This document shows, piece after piece, positions 28,503-36,408 of a DNA stretch of 64,000 nt. The notes beneath the pieces were generated by a model. That model had not been told where the DNA came from and searched no databases. It was given only the letters and a program-made list of their open reading frames with translations. Within the stretch, counting starts at the first letter, position 1; each line of letters opens with the position of its first letter. The position numbers and the translations under genes were made by a program. Source of the stretch: Paraburkholderia phenazinium (GTDB lineage: Bacteria; Pseudomonadota; Gammaproteobacteria; Burkholderiales; Burkholderiaceae); contig NZ_FSRU01000003.1 in the NCBI RefSeq assembly GCF_900142845.1, positions 806,001-870,000 on the forward strand, given 5' to 3'.

Positions 28503-28979
28503 ATGAAAACAACAAGTCGCCTGGTAGTAGCTGCTGTGCTGGTCGGTTCGCTGGCTATGTCGGGATGTGCGTATAACAGCAGCTCGGCGGACGTCTATAC
28601 GGCGTCGCAAGCGCAGCGCGAAGAAACGGTCCGCATGGGCACCGTCGACAGCGTGCGGGCCGTGAAGATCAGTTCGAACAACGGCCAGCCGAGCGGCCTC
28701 GGTGCGATCGGCGGCGGCGCCCTGGGCGCAGTGGCCGGTAGCGCAATCGGCGGCGGGCGTGGCTCGATCGTCACAGGCATCATCGGCGGTATCGCCGGTG
28801 CAGTGGCCGGCAATGCGGTCGAAAACGGCGTCGCGATGCGCGACGGTATCGAGATCACAGTGCGCCTCGACAACGGCGACATCCGCGCCATCACGCAAAG
28901 CGCAACCGGCGAGATCTTCCAGGCCGGCGACCGCGTGCGGCTGCTGTCGAGCGGCGGCGTGACCCGCGTTACGCACTAG
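28503..28979 (+). CDS. Glycine-zipper outer membrane lipoprotein (SlyB/Pcp-like)
   Basis: A 158-residue lipoprotein with a signal peptide and lipobox LAMSGC, giving Cys at about residue 22 as the lipidation site. The middle holds a glycine-zipper 2TM segment (GAIGGGALGAVAGSAIGGG, then GIIGGIAGAVAGNAVENG), the pattern of SlyB/Pcp outer membrane lipoproteins. A C-terminal domain with DGIEITVRLDNGDIRAI follows. It probably sits in the outer membrane and affects envelope stability. GGAG lies eight bases ahead of the start, and a terminator follows. Confidence 0.9.
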   Translation: MKTTSRLVVAAVLVGSLAMSGCAYNSSSADVYTASQAQREETVRMGTVDSVRAVKISSNNGQPSGLGAIGGGALGAVAGSAIGGGRGSIVTGIIGGIAGAVAGNAVENGVAMRDGIEITVRLDNGDIRAITQSATGEIFQAGDRVRLLSSGGVTRVTH

Positions 28980-29030
28980 CTGTTCCCCTGAGCCGCTTTG
29001 CGCCGCAGGTCGGCGCAGCGGCAGTCTCAC

Positions 29031-29063
29031 ACGCATGCCCTTCACTGCGCATGCGTTTTTTTT
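29031..29063 (+). terminator. Rho-independent terminator after the glycine-zipper lipoprotein gene
   Basis: An 8 bp stem (ACGCATGC at 29031-29038 and GCATGCGT at 29049-29056) with a 10-base loop runs into eight T residues. Confidence 0.85.
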
Positions 29064-29086
29064 CGTCCTGAGCAAACGCTGCAGGC

Positions 29087-29122
29087 AAAAAAAATCCCGC
29101 CGCCGGAAACCCAGCGACGGGA
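29087..29122 (-). terminator. Rho-independent terminator of the histone-like gene
   Basis: Read on the minus strand, a 9 bp stem (TCCCGTCGC pairing with GCGGCGGGA, one G-U pair) with a 10-base loop is followed by eight T residues. It lies 78 bases past the stop of the histone-like gene. Confidence 0.85.
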
Positions 29123-29199
29123 CGGTGATTGAGCAGCGAGACTGACGGGCTACTCAATCATCGGACACATCGAGATGTGCCTAACGACTCGTCAGCGAA

Positions 29200-29787
29200 T
29201 TACGGACGGCTGCCGGTCGGGAACGGCCATGCTGCAGCCGGGTTCAACGCGGTCTTCACCGTAGCTGCCGGTGCTGCGCTCGTTGCAGCGGGAGCGGCAG
29301 GTGCCGGAGCAGCCTTCTTCGCAACAGCCTTCTTCGGAGCAGCGGCCTTCTTGGCAGGCGCAGCGGGGACCTTGGCAGCCTTCTTCGCAGGGGCCTTGGC
29401 GGCCTTCTTCGCAGCAGGAGCCTTGGCAGCCTTCTTCGCAGGCGCCTTCTTGGCAGCGGCCTTCTTCGCCGGTGCTGCCTTCTTGGCAACCTTCTTCGCT
29501 GCAACCTTCTTCACTGCAACTTTCTTCGCAGCTGCCTTCTTGGCCGGTGCAGCCTTCTTCGCTGCAACCTTCTTCACTGCGACTTTCTTGGCTGCAACCT
29601 TCTTCGCTGCGACCTTCTTAGCCGGCGCAGCCTTCTTCGCTGCAACCTTCTTCACAGCGACTTTCTTTGCTGCGACCTTCTTCACTGCCACTTTCTTCGC
29701 AGCGACTTTCTTTGCCGGTGCTGCCTTCTTCGCTGCAACCTTCTTCACAGCGACTTTCTTAGCGGCGGCTTTTTTTGCAGTTGCCAT
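29200..29787 (-). CDS. Lys/Ala-rich histone H1-like protein
   Basis: A 195-residue, highly basic protein built almost wholly of short KKxA units (VAAKKVAVKK, KKAAPAKK and similar), ending in a less repetitive tail, NPAAAWPFPTGSRP. This is the composition of bacterial histone H1-like or Hc-type DNA-binding proteins, which bind DNA without sequence specificity and help compact the nucleoid. There is no folded domain to see. Two adjacent ATGs exist; 29787 is preferred because GGAG is six bases ahead of it. It lies downstream of nrdB in the same direction across 430 bp. Confidence 0.85.
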   Translation of the reverse strand: MATAKKAAAKKVAVKKVAAKKAAPAKKVAAKKVAVKKVAAKKVAVKKVAAKKAAPAKKVAAKKVAAKKVAVKKVAAKKAAPAKKAAAKKVAVKKVAAKKVAKKAAPAKKAAAKKAPAKKAAKAPAAKKAAKAPAKKAAKVPAAPAKKAAAPKKAVAKKAAPAPAAPAATSAAPAATVKTALNPAAAWPFPTGSRP

Positions 29788-30217
29788 CATTTTCTCCTTC
29801 AGGTTTTCAGATGAGAGTCAGTTCAAACTACACCCTTCGTCAAAACCCGCTTCCCGCGGACGCTTCTCAAGGCGGGCGCTACGAAGCGGGCTATTCATCG
29901 GCGTACGCAGGTGCTGCGCGCTTACGCTAATGAATACGGTAAGGCGCGCCGTGCCATCGGGCACCGCGCGCCAAGTCCAGTCAGCGTCGGATCTCGACGC
30001 CGGCAATCGTTTGATCGAACCGCCGGCCATCGGGCCAGCGGCTTTTTCCGGGGGGAAGTTTGCCCATCCCACTGAAGGGTTCGCAAAGTGCCTGTCATGT
30101 TTGTGGGCCGCTAAGGCACCGGGCACGCTTTGCATCAGGCGGTTCTGCTCCTAACCATAACTGCCGCGGCCCTTGCCGGCGGCATCCCCATCGATGAGTC
30201 GTCTGCGACGCGCCCGG
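29788..30217. other. Gap between the histone-like gene and nrdB
   Basis: No gene is supported here. A 105-codon frame at 29818-30135 (minus) has no recognisable domain or good ribosome binding site. A GC-rich inverted repeat around 29943-29975 (GGCGCGCCGTGCC facing GGGCACCGCGCGCC) is visible. The stretch must contain the histone-like gene promoter, which I could not pinpoint. Confidence 0.5.
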
Positions 30218-31474
30218 TCATTCCCAGGACAGTGCGCCGCCAGTCTGATATTCGATTACGCGCGTCTCGAAGAAGTTGCGTTCCTTCTTCAGGTCAATCA
30301 TCTCGCTCATCCACGGGAACGGGTTTTCCTCGTTCGGGTACAGCGGATCGAGACCGATCTGCTGGCAACGGCGGTTGCAGATGAAGCGCAGATAGCTCTT
30401 GAACATCGACGCATTGAGGCCGAGCACCCCGCGCGGCATCGTGTCTTCTGCGTAACGATATTCGAGGTCGACCGCTTGCTTGAAGATTTCGCGGATTTCC
30501 GCGCGGAACTCAGCCGTCCACAAGTGCGGGTTTTCGAGTTTGATCTGGTTGATCAGGTCGATGCCGAAATTGCAGTGCATCGACTCGTCGCGCAGGATGT
30601 ATTGGTACTGTTCCGCGGCGCCCGTCATCTTGTTCTGGCGACCAAGCGCCAGAATCTGGGTGAAGCCGACGTAGAAGAACAGCCCTTCCATCACACAGGC
30701 GAACACGATCAGCGAGCGCAGCAGCGTCTGGTCTGTCTCGAGCGTGCCGGTCTTGAAGGCCGGGTCGGTCAGCGGGTGGATGAACGGAATCAGGAATTCG
30801 TCTTTCGCGCGGATCGAGGAAACCTCGTGGTACGCGTTGAAGATTTCGCCTTCGTCGAGGCCCAGCGATTCGACGATGTACTGGTAAGCGTGCGTGTGGA
30901 TCGCCTCTTCGAACGCCTGGCGCAGCAGATACTGGCGGCATTCGGGCGCCGTGATATGGCGGTAGGTGCCCAGCACGATGTTGTTGGCGGCGAGCGAGTC
31001 TGCCGTGACGAAGAAGCCGAGGTTGCGCTTGACGATGCGGCGCTCGTCTTCGGTCAGCCCGTTCGGGTCTTTCCACAGGGCGATGTCGCGGGACATGTTG
31101 ATTTCCTGCGGCATCCAGTGGTTCGCGCAACCGGACAGATACTTCTCCCACGCCCACTTGTACTTGAACGGCACCAGCTGATTGACGTCAGTCTGGCCGT
31201 TGATGATGCGCTTGTCGGCGACATTCACGCGCGCTTCGGAGACGGCGGCCAGTGCGGCAGCGGTTCCTTGAGCGGCAGATTGGGTAGCGGCACGGGCGGC
31301 GACGGGAGCGACAGCGATGTCGTTCACGAAGATTTCCTGAGCCGAGGGAGCGTGAAGAGCGGGACGCGTTCCGACTTGCGTACCGACAGCCGTTCCCGAA
31401 GCGTTGCGCAACTCGTTCAGTTGCGTAGCGCTCGAGGGAGTTACGGCAGTGATCTCGTCATCCCAGTTGAGCAT
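30218..31474 (-). CDS. nrdB: Ribonucleotide reductase class Ia beta subunit
   Basis: NrdB holds the diiron-tyrosyl radical cofactor that starts catalysis in NrdA. The 418-residue protein has an ~80-residue variable N-terminus, then the ferritin-like core with metal-ligand helices ([34 protein letters not shown]) and the C-terminal TGGALSWE tail that docks on NrdA. An upstream ATG at 31489 has no ribosome binding site; the family N-terminus MLNWDDE at 31474 is chosen. It lies 475 bp downstream of nrdA in the same direction. Confidence 0.95.
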   Translation of the reverse strand: MLNWDDEITAVTPSSATQLNELRNASGTAVGTQVGTRPALHAPSAQEIFVNDIAVAPVAARAATQSAAQGTAAALAAVSEARVNVADKRIINGQTDVNQLVPFKYKWAWEKYLSGCANHWMPQEINMSRDIALWKDPNGLTEDERRIVKRNLGFFVTADSLAANNIVLGTYRHITAPECRQYLLRQAFEEAIHTHAYQYIVESLGLDEGEIFNAYHEVSSIRAKDEFLIPFIHPLTDPAFKTGTLETDQTLLRSLIVFACVMEGLFFYVGFTQILALGRQNKMTGAAEQYQYILRDESMHCNFGIDLINQIKLENPHLWTAEFRAEIREIFKQAVDLEYRYAEDTMPRGVLGLNASMFKSYLRFICNRRCQQIGLDPLYPNEENPFPWMSEMIDLKKERNFFETRVIEYQTGGALSWE

Positions 31475-31949
31475 AAATGTCACCATCAATTTAGAACGGT
31501 TTGTACCATCTTTTCACGAGCGTTAAAAGAGTTCGCTGATGAAAAATCCTGTTTTCGATTCGCGTTGCGACCTTCATACAACACTTTGGTCAACAGACTG
31601 TCTCTGACGCCTCGTGTGAAGCGATCAAAACATGTGTCGTCGAAGTGCTTCGCTCTCTCGAGAGTGCATCGAGTCGAAGTGATTTCGATGCACTGCAAAC
31701 GGTGTTGCCTGGCCTCTGTGTGTTGCCCTGGCTGTTGCTGTTTCGTCCGCACGAGCAAGGCAAAGTTCAATGAGCCGTGAGATCGGACGAGCGTGGGTGG
31801 TTCGCTTGCTTGCTCGCTTGCTGAGCGCTTCATGTCGAGCGCTTCGTGTTGCCTGGTAATCTGTGTTGCCGCGGGTTACTGCTGCTTGCCGGGCGCAAGA
31901 CAAGTGCCCGGTCGATGCCCGACGAACGCCAGGCATCGACACCCGAGTG
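31475..31949. other. nrdA-nrdB intergenic region with stem-loops
   Basis: No gene is supported in these 475 bases. Directly after the nrdA stop are two back-to-back stem-loops: CCGGGC/GCCCGG at 31889-31911 and a perfect 8 bp stem TCGATGCC/GGCATCGA at 31912-31939. Neither is followed by a T run on the minus strand, so they look more like mRNA stabilising or attenuating structures than terminators. A TTGACC hexamer on the minus strand near 31589 could belong to a separate nrdB promoter; its -10 partner is unclear. Confidence 0.5.
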
Positions 31950-34900
31950 TTACTGGCAAGCCTCGCACTCGTCGAAGCCAGGATCGCCCGGACGCATCAT
32001 GCACACCGGACCGTCGGCTTCGGGAGCCGCTTCGACGACGATCGCCGGCGCCGCTGCTGCCGCTTGCAGACCGCCGGACGATGCGCCGCCGGCGATGCCG
32101 AAGCCACCTGCCGCGCCGCCCCCAACACCACCCGCACCGCCCGAGCCTTCGCTACCGCCCGAGCTCACTGCATTCAGCGCGCCGTGCGCCACCGTCGACT
32201 TCTCGACGTGGGTCGCCGCCATCGTGCGGAGGTAGTACGTGGTCTTCAGGCCACGCAGCCAGGCGAGCTTGTAGACCTCGTCGAGCTTCTTGCCCGACGC
32301 GCCGCCCATGTAGATGTTCAGCGACTGCGCCTGGTCGATCCACTTCTGGCGACGCGAGGCCGCTTCGACCAGCCACGTTGCGTCGACTTCGAACGCGGTG
32401 GCGTAGATGGCGCGCAGGTCGGCCGGGATACGGTCGATGCGCGAGAGCGTGCCGTCGAAGTACTTCAGGTCGGCGACCATCACTTCGTCCCACAGGCCGC
32501 GCGCCTTCAGGTCGCGCACCAGGTAGTCGTTGACCACCGTGAACTCGCCCGACAGGTTCGACTTCACATACAGGTTCTGGAAGGTCGGTTCGATGCAAGC
32601 CGACACGCCGATGATGTTGGAGATCGTCGCCGTCGGCGCGATCGCCACGCAGTTCGAGTTGCGCATGCCGTGGGTGGCGATGCGCGCACGCAGCTCCGTC
32701 CAGTCCATCGACTCGCTCGAATCCACTTCCACGTAGCCGCCGCGCGCGTCGGCCAGCAGCTTCAGCGTGTCTTGCGGGAGGATGCCGCGATCCCACAGCG
32801 AGCCGCGGTAGCTCGAGTAGCGGCCGCGCTCTTCGGCCAGCTCGGTCGACGCGTAGTAGGCGTAATAGCAGACCGCTTCCATCGACGTATCAGCAAACTT
32901 GACCGCTTCTTCCGACGCGTACGGCGTGCGCAGCAGGTGCAGGCAGTCCTGGAAGCCCATGATGCCCATGCCCACCGGACGGTGCTTCAGGTTCGAGTTA
33001 CGCGCCTTGGCGACCGCGTAGTAGTTGATGTCGATCACGTTGTCGAGCATGCGCATCGCCACGCTGACGGTGCGCTTCAGCTTGTCGTGGTCGAGCACCA
33101 GCGTGCCGTCGGCCTGTTCCTTCAGGTGGGCGACCAGGTTCACCGAGCCCAGATTGCAGACGGCGATTTCGGCGTCGCTGGTGTTCAGCGTGATTTCCGT
33201 GCAAAGGTTCGACGAATGGACGACACCCACGTGCTGCTGCGGCGAACGGATGTTGCACGGATCCTTGAACGTGATCCACGGGTGGCCGGTTTCGAACAGC
33301 ATGCCGAGCATCTTGCGCCACAGTTGCGCCGCCGGGATCTTCTTGAACAGCTTGATCTCGCCGCGGGCGACCTTGTCTTCGTAAGCCGTGTAAGCCGCTT
33401 CGAACTCGGCGCCGAACTTGTCGTGCAGATCCGGGCAGGTGGACGGCGAGAACAGCGTCCAGTCCGCGCCTTCGTGCACGCGCTTCATGAACAGGTCGGG
33501 AATCCAGTTCGCCGTGTTCATGTCGTGGGTACGGCGACGGTCGTCACCGGTGTTCTTGCGCAGCTCGAGGAATTCTTCGATGTCCAGGTGCCACGATTCC
33601 AGGTACGCGCACACCGCGCCCTTGCGCTTGCCGCCCTGGTTCACGGCCACGGCCGTGTCGTTGACCACCTTCAGGAACGGCACGACGCCTTGCGACTTGC
33701 CGTTGGTGCCCTTGATGTGCGAGCCGAGGGCACGCACGCGCGTCCAGTCGTTGCCGAGGCCGCCGGCGAACTTCGACAGCAGCGCGTTTTCCTTCAGCGC
33801 TTCGTAGATGCCGTCGAGGTCGTCGTCCACCGTCGTCAGATAGCACGACGACAGTTGCGAGCGGCGCGTGCCCGAGTTGAACAAAGTAGGCGTGGACGAC
33901 ATGAAGTCGAAGCTCGACAGCACGTTGTAGAACTCGATGGCGCGCGCTTCGCGGTCGATCTCGTTCAGCGCCAGGCCCATCGCCACACGCATAAAGAATG
34001 CCTGGGGCATTTCGATGCGCACGCCGTCGCTATGCAGGAAGTAGCGGTCGTACAGCGTTTGCAGGCCGAGGTAGCCGAACTGCAGGTCGCGGTCGGCGTC
34101 GAGCGCGGCGCCGAGGCGCTTCAGGTCGTACTGTTGCAGCTTCTCGTCGAGCAGCTCGGCTTGCACGCCGCGCTTGATGAAGGTCGGGAAGTACTCGGCG
34201 TAACGCGTGCCCATTTCAGCCTGCGTGACTTCCTCTTCGAGGATCTCGCGGCGGATGGTGTGCAGCAGGATGCGGGCGGTGACCTGGCTGTACGCCGGGT
34301 CCTTTTCGATCATCGTGCGCGCAGCGAGGATGGCCGAGTCGTAGACCTGGCTCATCGGCACGCCGTCGTACAGGTTCTTCACCGTCTCCGCCACGATCGG
34401 CTCGGCGCTCACCGCATCGCCCAGGTTGGCGCAGGCCGATTCGATGATGTCGCGCAGCGCCACCATATCCAGCGGACGCGTCACGCCGCCGTCGGTGACG
34501 CTCAGGCCCAGCGAACCGTTCGGCGCTTCCACCGCGTCATGGCCGCGTTCCTGGGTGCGCTTCTCGCGATACAGCACGTAGGCGCGCGCGACGTTGTGCT
34601 CGCCGCCGCGCATCAGCGCGAGTTCGACCTGATCCTGAATGTCTTCAATATGGAAGGTGCCGCCGTTCGGGCGGCTGCGCAGCAGCGCGCGGACCACGCT
34701 TTGCGTGAGTTGCTCGACCAGTTCGCGCACGCGAGCCGAGGCCGCGCCTTGACCACCGTTGACGGCCAGGAATGCCTTGGTCACGGCGATGGCGATCTTC
34801 GACGGCTCGAACGACACCACGCTGCCATTGCGACGGATCACCTTGTAGTCGGCGAAACTCGTTTGCGACGCGAGCGCCTGTGCGCCTTGTGCCTGGCCGA

Positions 34901-34958
34901 AGGTCTGGCCAGTGGGTGCGCCCTCGTACCGGGTCGTCACGTTATCGGTGGTTTGCAT
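31950..34958 (-). CDS. nrdA: Ribonucleotide reductase class Ia alpha subunit
   Basis: NrdA reduces ribonucleoside diphosphates to deoxyribonucleotides. The 1002-residue protein has an N-terminal ATP-cone (about residues 37-130, VIRRNGSVVSFEPSKIAIAV), the catalytic barrel with SSCYLTTVDDDLDG, and NLCTEITLNTSD with the radical Cys. The C-terminal CxxC-type tail DPGFDECEACQ carries the shuttle thiols. An unusual ~50-residue Gly/Ala-rich linker precedes the tail. The ATG at 34958 has GGAG eight bases ahead. NrdR and DnaA box-like sites lie upstream. Confidence 0.96.
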   Translation of the reverse strand: MQTTDNVTTRYEGAPTGQTFGQAQGAQALASQTSFADYKVIRRNGSVVSFEPSKIAIAVTKAFLAVNGGQGAASARVRELVEQLTQSVVRALLRSRPNGGTFHIEDIQDQVELALMRGGEHNVARAYVLYREKRTQERGHDAVEAPNGSLGLSVTDGGVTRPLDMVALRDIIESACANLGDAVSAEPIVAETVKNLYDGVPMSQVYDSAILAARTMIEKDPAYSQVTARILLHTIRREILEEEVTQAEMGTRYAEYFPTFIKRGVQAELLDEKLQQYDLKRLGAALDADRDLQFGYLGLQTLYDRYFLHSDGVRIEMPQAFFMRVAMGLALNEIDREARAIEFYNVLSSFDFMSSTPTLFNSGTRRSQLSSCYLTTVDDDLDGIYEALKENALLSKFAGGLGNDWTRVRALGSHIKGTNGKSQGVVPFLKVVNDTAVAVNQGGKRKGAVCAYLESWHLDIEEFLELRKNTGDDRRRTHDMNTANWIPDLFMKRVHEGADWTLFSPSTCPDLHDKFGAEFEAAYTAYEDKVARGEIKLFKKIPAAQLWRKMLGMLFETGHPWITFKDPCNIRSPQQHVGVVHSSNLCTEITLNTSDAEIAVCNLGSVNLVAHLKEQADGTLVLDHDKLKRTVSVAMRMLDNVIDINYYAVAKARNSNLKHRPVGMGIMGFQDCLHLLRTPYASEEAVKFADTSMEAVCYYAYYASTELAEERGRYSSYRGSLWDRGILPQDTLKLLADARGGYVEVDSSESMDWTELRARIATHGMRNSNCVAIAPTATISNIIGVSACIEPTFQNLYVKSNLSGEFTVVNDYLVRDLKARGLWDEVMVADLKYFDGTLSRIDRIPADLRAIYATAFEVDATWLVEAASRRQKWIDQAQSLNIYMGGASGKKLDEVYKLAWLRGLKTTYYLRTMAATHVEKSTVAHGALNAVSSGGSEGSGGAGGVGGGAAGGFGIAGGASSGGLQAAAAAPAIVVEAAPEADGPVCMMRPGDPGFDECEACQ

Positions 34959-35176
34959 GTGCAAAGCTCCTGGTCCTGGAAGTGTGCGAAGAGTATTCGC
35001 GGATTAGTACGAACGCTGCGCCGCCGCGAGCGCAAGCGATGGGGTGCAGGAAAGAGACCGGCTGAGCCCGGTGGCGGGATGCGACAGCGATGAAGCCAAA
35101 TTCGATTTGTTGATGGTCTTCATCGTCTGTGTCGCGATCACTGGCTAAGCCCCTTTCCCGAATGCTTCTGGATGCG

Positions 35177-35195
35177 GCCGGTTCTCTCTACCGGC
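35177..35195 (-). other. Hairpin in the nrdA leader
   Basis: A perfect 6 bp stem, GCCGGT at 35177-35182 and ACCGGC at 35190-35195, with a 7-base loop lies in the predicted ~375-base nrdA leader. The sequence beside it is faintly tRNA-like but no full tRNA fold forms. Confidence 0.5.
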
Positions 35196-35268
35196 TGCGC
35201 CACAGGAATTTTTTCGCCGCCTGGAATGCTTGCGGCGCCATGCTCGACGAGCCGGGGCGCCGCGTAAC

Positions 35269-35301
35269 TTATGCACTCAGTTATGCACAGAGTTATACAC
35301 A
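35269..35301 (+). promoter_or_regulatory. Three DnaA-box-like sites at 12 bp spacing upstream of nrdA
   Basis: TTATGCACT at 35269, TTATGCACA at 35281 and TTATACACA at 35293 match the relaxed DnaA box TTATNCACA (the first with one mismatch). They start exactly 12 bp apart. They lie just downstream of the predicted nrdA transcription start. DnaA control of nrd genes is known in E. coli; here it is inferred. Confidence 0.6.
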
Positions 35302-35305
35302 CCAG

Positions 35306-35352
35306 ACACAAGATATAGTGCGAAACTGAATTTCTGGCACCAAGTATAGTGT
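35306..35352. promoter_or_regulatory. Pair of NrdR-box-like operators
   Basis: Two 16 bp sites, ACACAAGATATAGTGC at 35306-35321 and GCACCAAGTATAGTGT at 35337-35352, resemble the NrdR box. They share the CAC...TATAGTG frame and are 31 bp centre to centre, three helical turns, as expected for cooperative NrdR binding. The second overlaps the -10 of the predicted nrdA promoter, so repression is the likely effect. Confidence 0.75.
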
Positions 35353-35370
35353 AGTTTCAAGACAGGTCAA
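35343..35370 (-). promoter_or_regulatory. Sigma-70-type promoter of nrdA
   Basis: On the minus strand TTGACC (35365-35370) and TATACT (35343-35348) are separated by 16 bp. The -10 lies inside the second NrdR-like box. Transcription would start near 35336 and give a long leader to the ATG at 34958. Confidence 0.65.
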
Positions 35371-35487
35371 ATCGTTTTATTTGTTTTTCAAGGCTTGACA
35401 TTTGCATCGCCCGGCGCGAGCCGACTCCCCGGAGAACAAGGCTGCGCCTCGCTCTCCTCGCATCACGCAAAGTCGCGCGAAGGGCCG

Positions 35488-36084
35488 TTACGGCGTTTTG
35501 AAAAACTTGAGATAGGGGAAGTACTGATCCGCGAGCGCGGTGTCGCGCTGCAGACGGGGCCACTCGAAATGCGGTCCAGGATCGGTCTTGCGACCCGGTG
35601 CGATGTCCGAGTGTCCCGCGAGTGCGGCGATCGGATAGCGGATGGTCAGCGCCTTCACGAGCGCGCCGAGCGTCTCGTATTGCGCGGCTTCGAATGCGAC
35701 CGCGTCGGTGCCTTCCAGCTCGACGCCGATCGAAAAATCATTGCAGCGCTCGCGGCCGAAAAAGTTCGACGCGCCCGCATGCCACGCGCGCTGCTCGCAC
35801 GAGACGTATTGCTCGAGCTCGCCGGCGCGGCGGATCACGAAATGCGCCGACACCCGCACGCCACGCAGATGGGTGTCGTAGTACGGGTGAGCATCGCAAT
35901 CGAGACGGTTCAGAAAGAGCTCGGCAATCGCGGTGCCGCCGAACTCGCCAGGCGGCAAGCTCATATTGTGGACCACGACCAGGCTCGGCACCGCGCCTTC
36001 GGAACGCGCTTCGAAGTTCGGCGACGGCAGCTTGCGCGCGGTCGGCACCCAACCTTGTTCGTCGACCGTGAAGCCGACGCTCAT
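35488..36084 (-). CDS. ampD: 1,6-Anhydro-N-acetylmuramyl-L-alanine amidase
   Basis: AmpD cleaves the peptide from anhydro-muropeptides in the cytoplasm, the recycling step before Mpl, whose gene is also in this window. The 198-residue protein has the zinc ligands expected from E. coli AmpD: His39 in VVVHNMS, His158 and Asp168 in GHSDIAPGRKTDPGPHFEW, and the catalytic-type Glu122 in SIGVELEG. HAGASNFFGRERCND is also typical. The ATG at 36084 overlaps the stop of the PP0621-type gene. Loss of AmpD often raises AmpC beta-lactamase in species that have AmpR. Confidence 0.94.
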   Translation of the reverse strand: MSVGFTVDEQGWVPTARKLPSPNFEARSEGAVPSLVVVHNMSLPPGEFGGTAIAELFLNRLDCDAHPYYDTHLRGVRVSAHFVIRRAGELEQYVSCEQRAWHAGASNFFGRERCNDFSIGVELEGTDAVAFEAAQYETLGALVKALTIRYPIAALAGHSDIAPGRKTDPGPHFEWPRLQRDTALADQYFPYLKFFKTP

Positions 36085-36401
36085 CGGGCGTCGCGGCCTG
36101 TCGGTCGCGCGGCGTGACGCTGCGCGTGAGCGGTGCAGCAAAAAGGCTCGCCGGCCACCACGATCGAGTCGCTCGCCGGCGCGTGTACGCCGCACTCGAC
36201 GCAGCGGATCATCGGCTCGGGCAGCCGCGGCGCTTTGGCCGCGCGTGCCTGCGCTCCCGCGCCATTGCCCGCGGCGCGGCCGCCGGCGGGACCACCGGAC
36301 GCGCCGGTGCGCTGCGCGTTGTGCGCGTCGGCACGACGCAGCGCCTTGACGAGCCATTGACCGACGACGAACAACAGGATCAGCAGAAAAATTTGTCGCA
36401 T
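36081..36401 (-). CDS. PP0621-family small membrane-anchored protein
   Basis: A 106-residue protein with an N-terminal hydrophobic segment (MRQIFLLILLFVVGQWLV), a variable Gly/Ala-rich linker and a C-terminal treble-clef-like domain, MIRCVECGVHAPAS ... GEPFCCTAHAQRHA, with a Cys-x-x-Cys pair and a later Cys/His cluster that may bind zinc. This matches the PP0621 family, of unknown function, often found beside ampD. Its start is 8 bases from the CcsA-like gene and its stop overlaps the ampD start, so the three genes look like one transcript. Confidence 0.8.
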   Translation of the reverse strand: MRQIFLLILLFVVGQWLVKALRRADAHNAQRTGASGGPAGGRAAGNGAGAQARAAKAPRLPEPMIRCVECGVHAPASDSIVVAGEPFCCTAHAQRHAARPTGRDAR

Positions 36402-36408
36402 GGAACGA

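Noticed and set aside
29200..29787. Regular repeats that could be taken for a CRISPR array
   Set aside because: The units are coding, vary in length and have no unique spacers of equal size; the translation is a Lys/Ala repeat protein.
29818..30135. A 105-codon frame between the histone-like gene and nrdB
   Set aside because: No ribosome binding site, domain or conserved-looking start; insufficient support to call a gene.
31863..35093. A 1076-codon plus-strand frame opposite nrdA
   Set aside because: Shadow of nrdA, with no recognisable motif; nrdA is well supported on the other strand.
35165..35210. tRNA-like sequence in the nrdA leader (GTGGCGCAGCCGGTAGAG on the minus strand)
   Set aside because: It matches only a D-arm-like start; no anticodon stem, T-arm or acceptor pairing is present.
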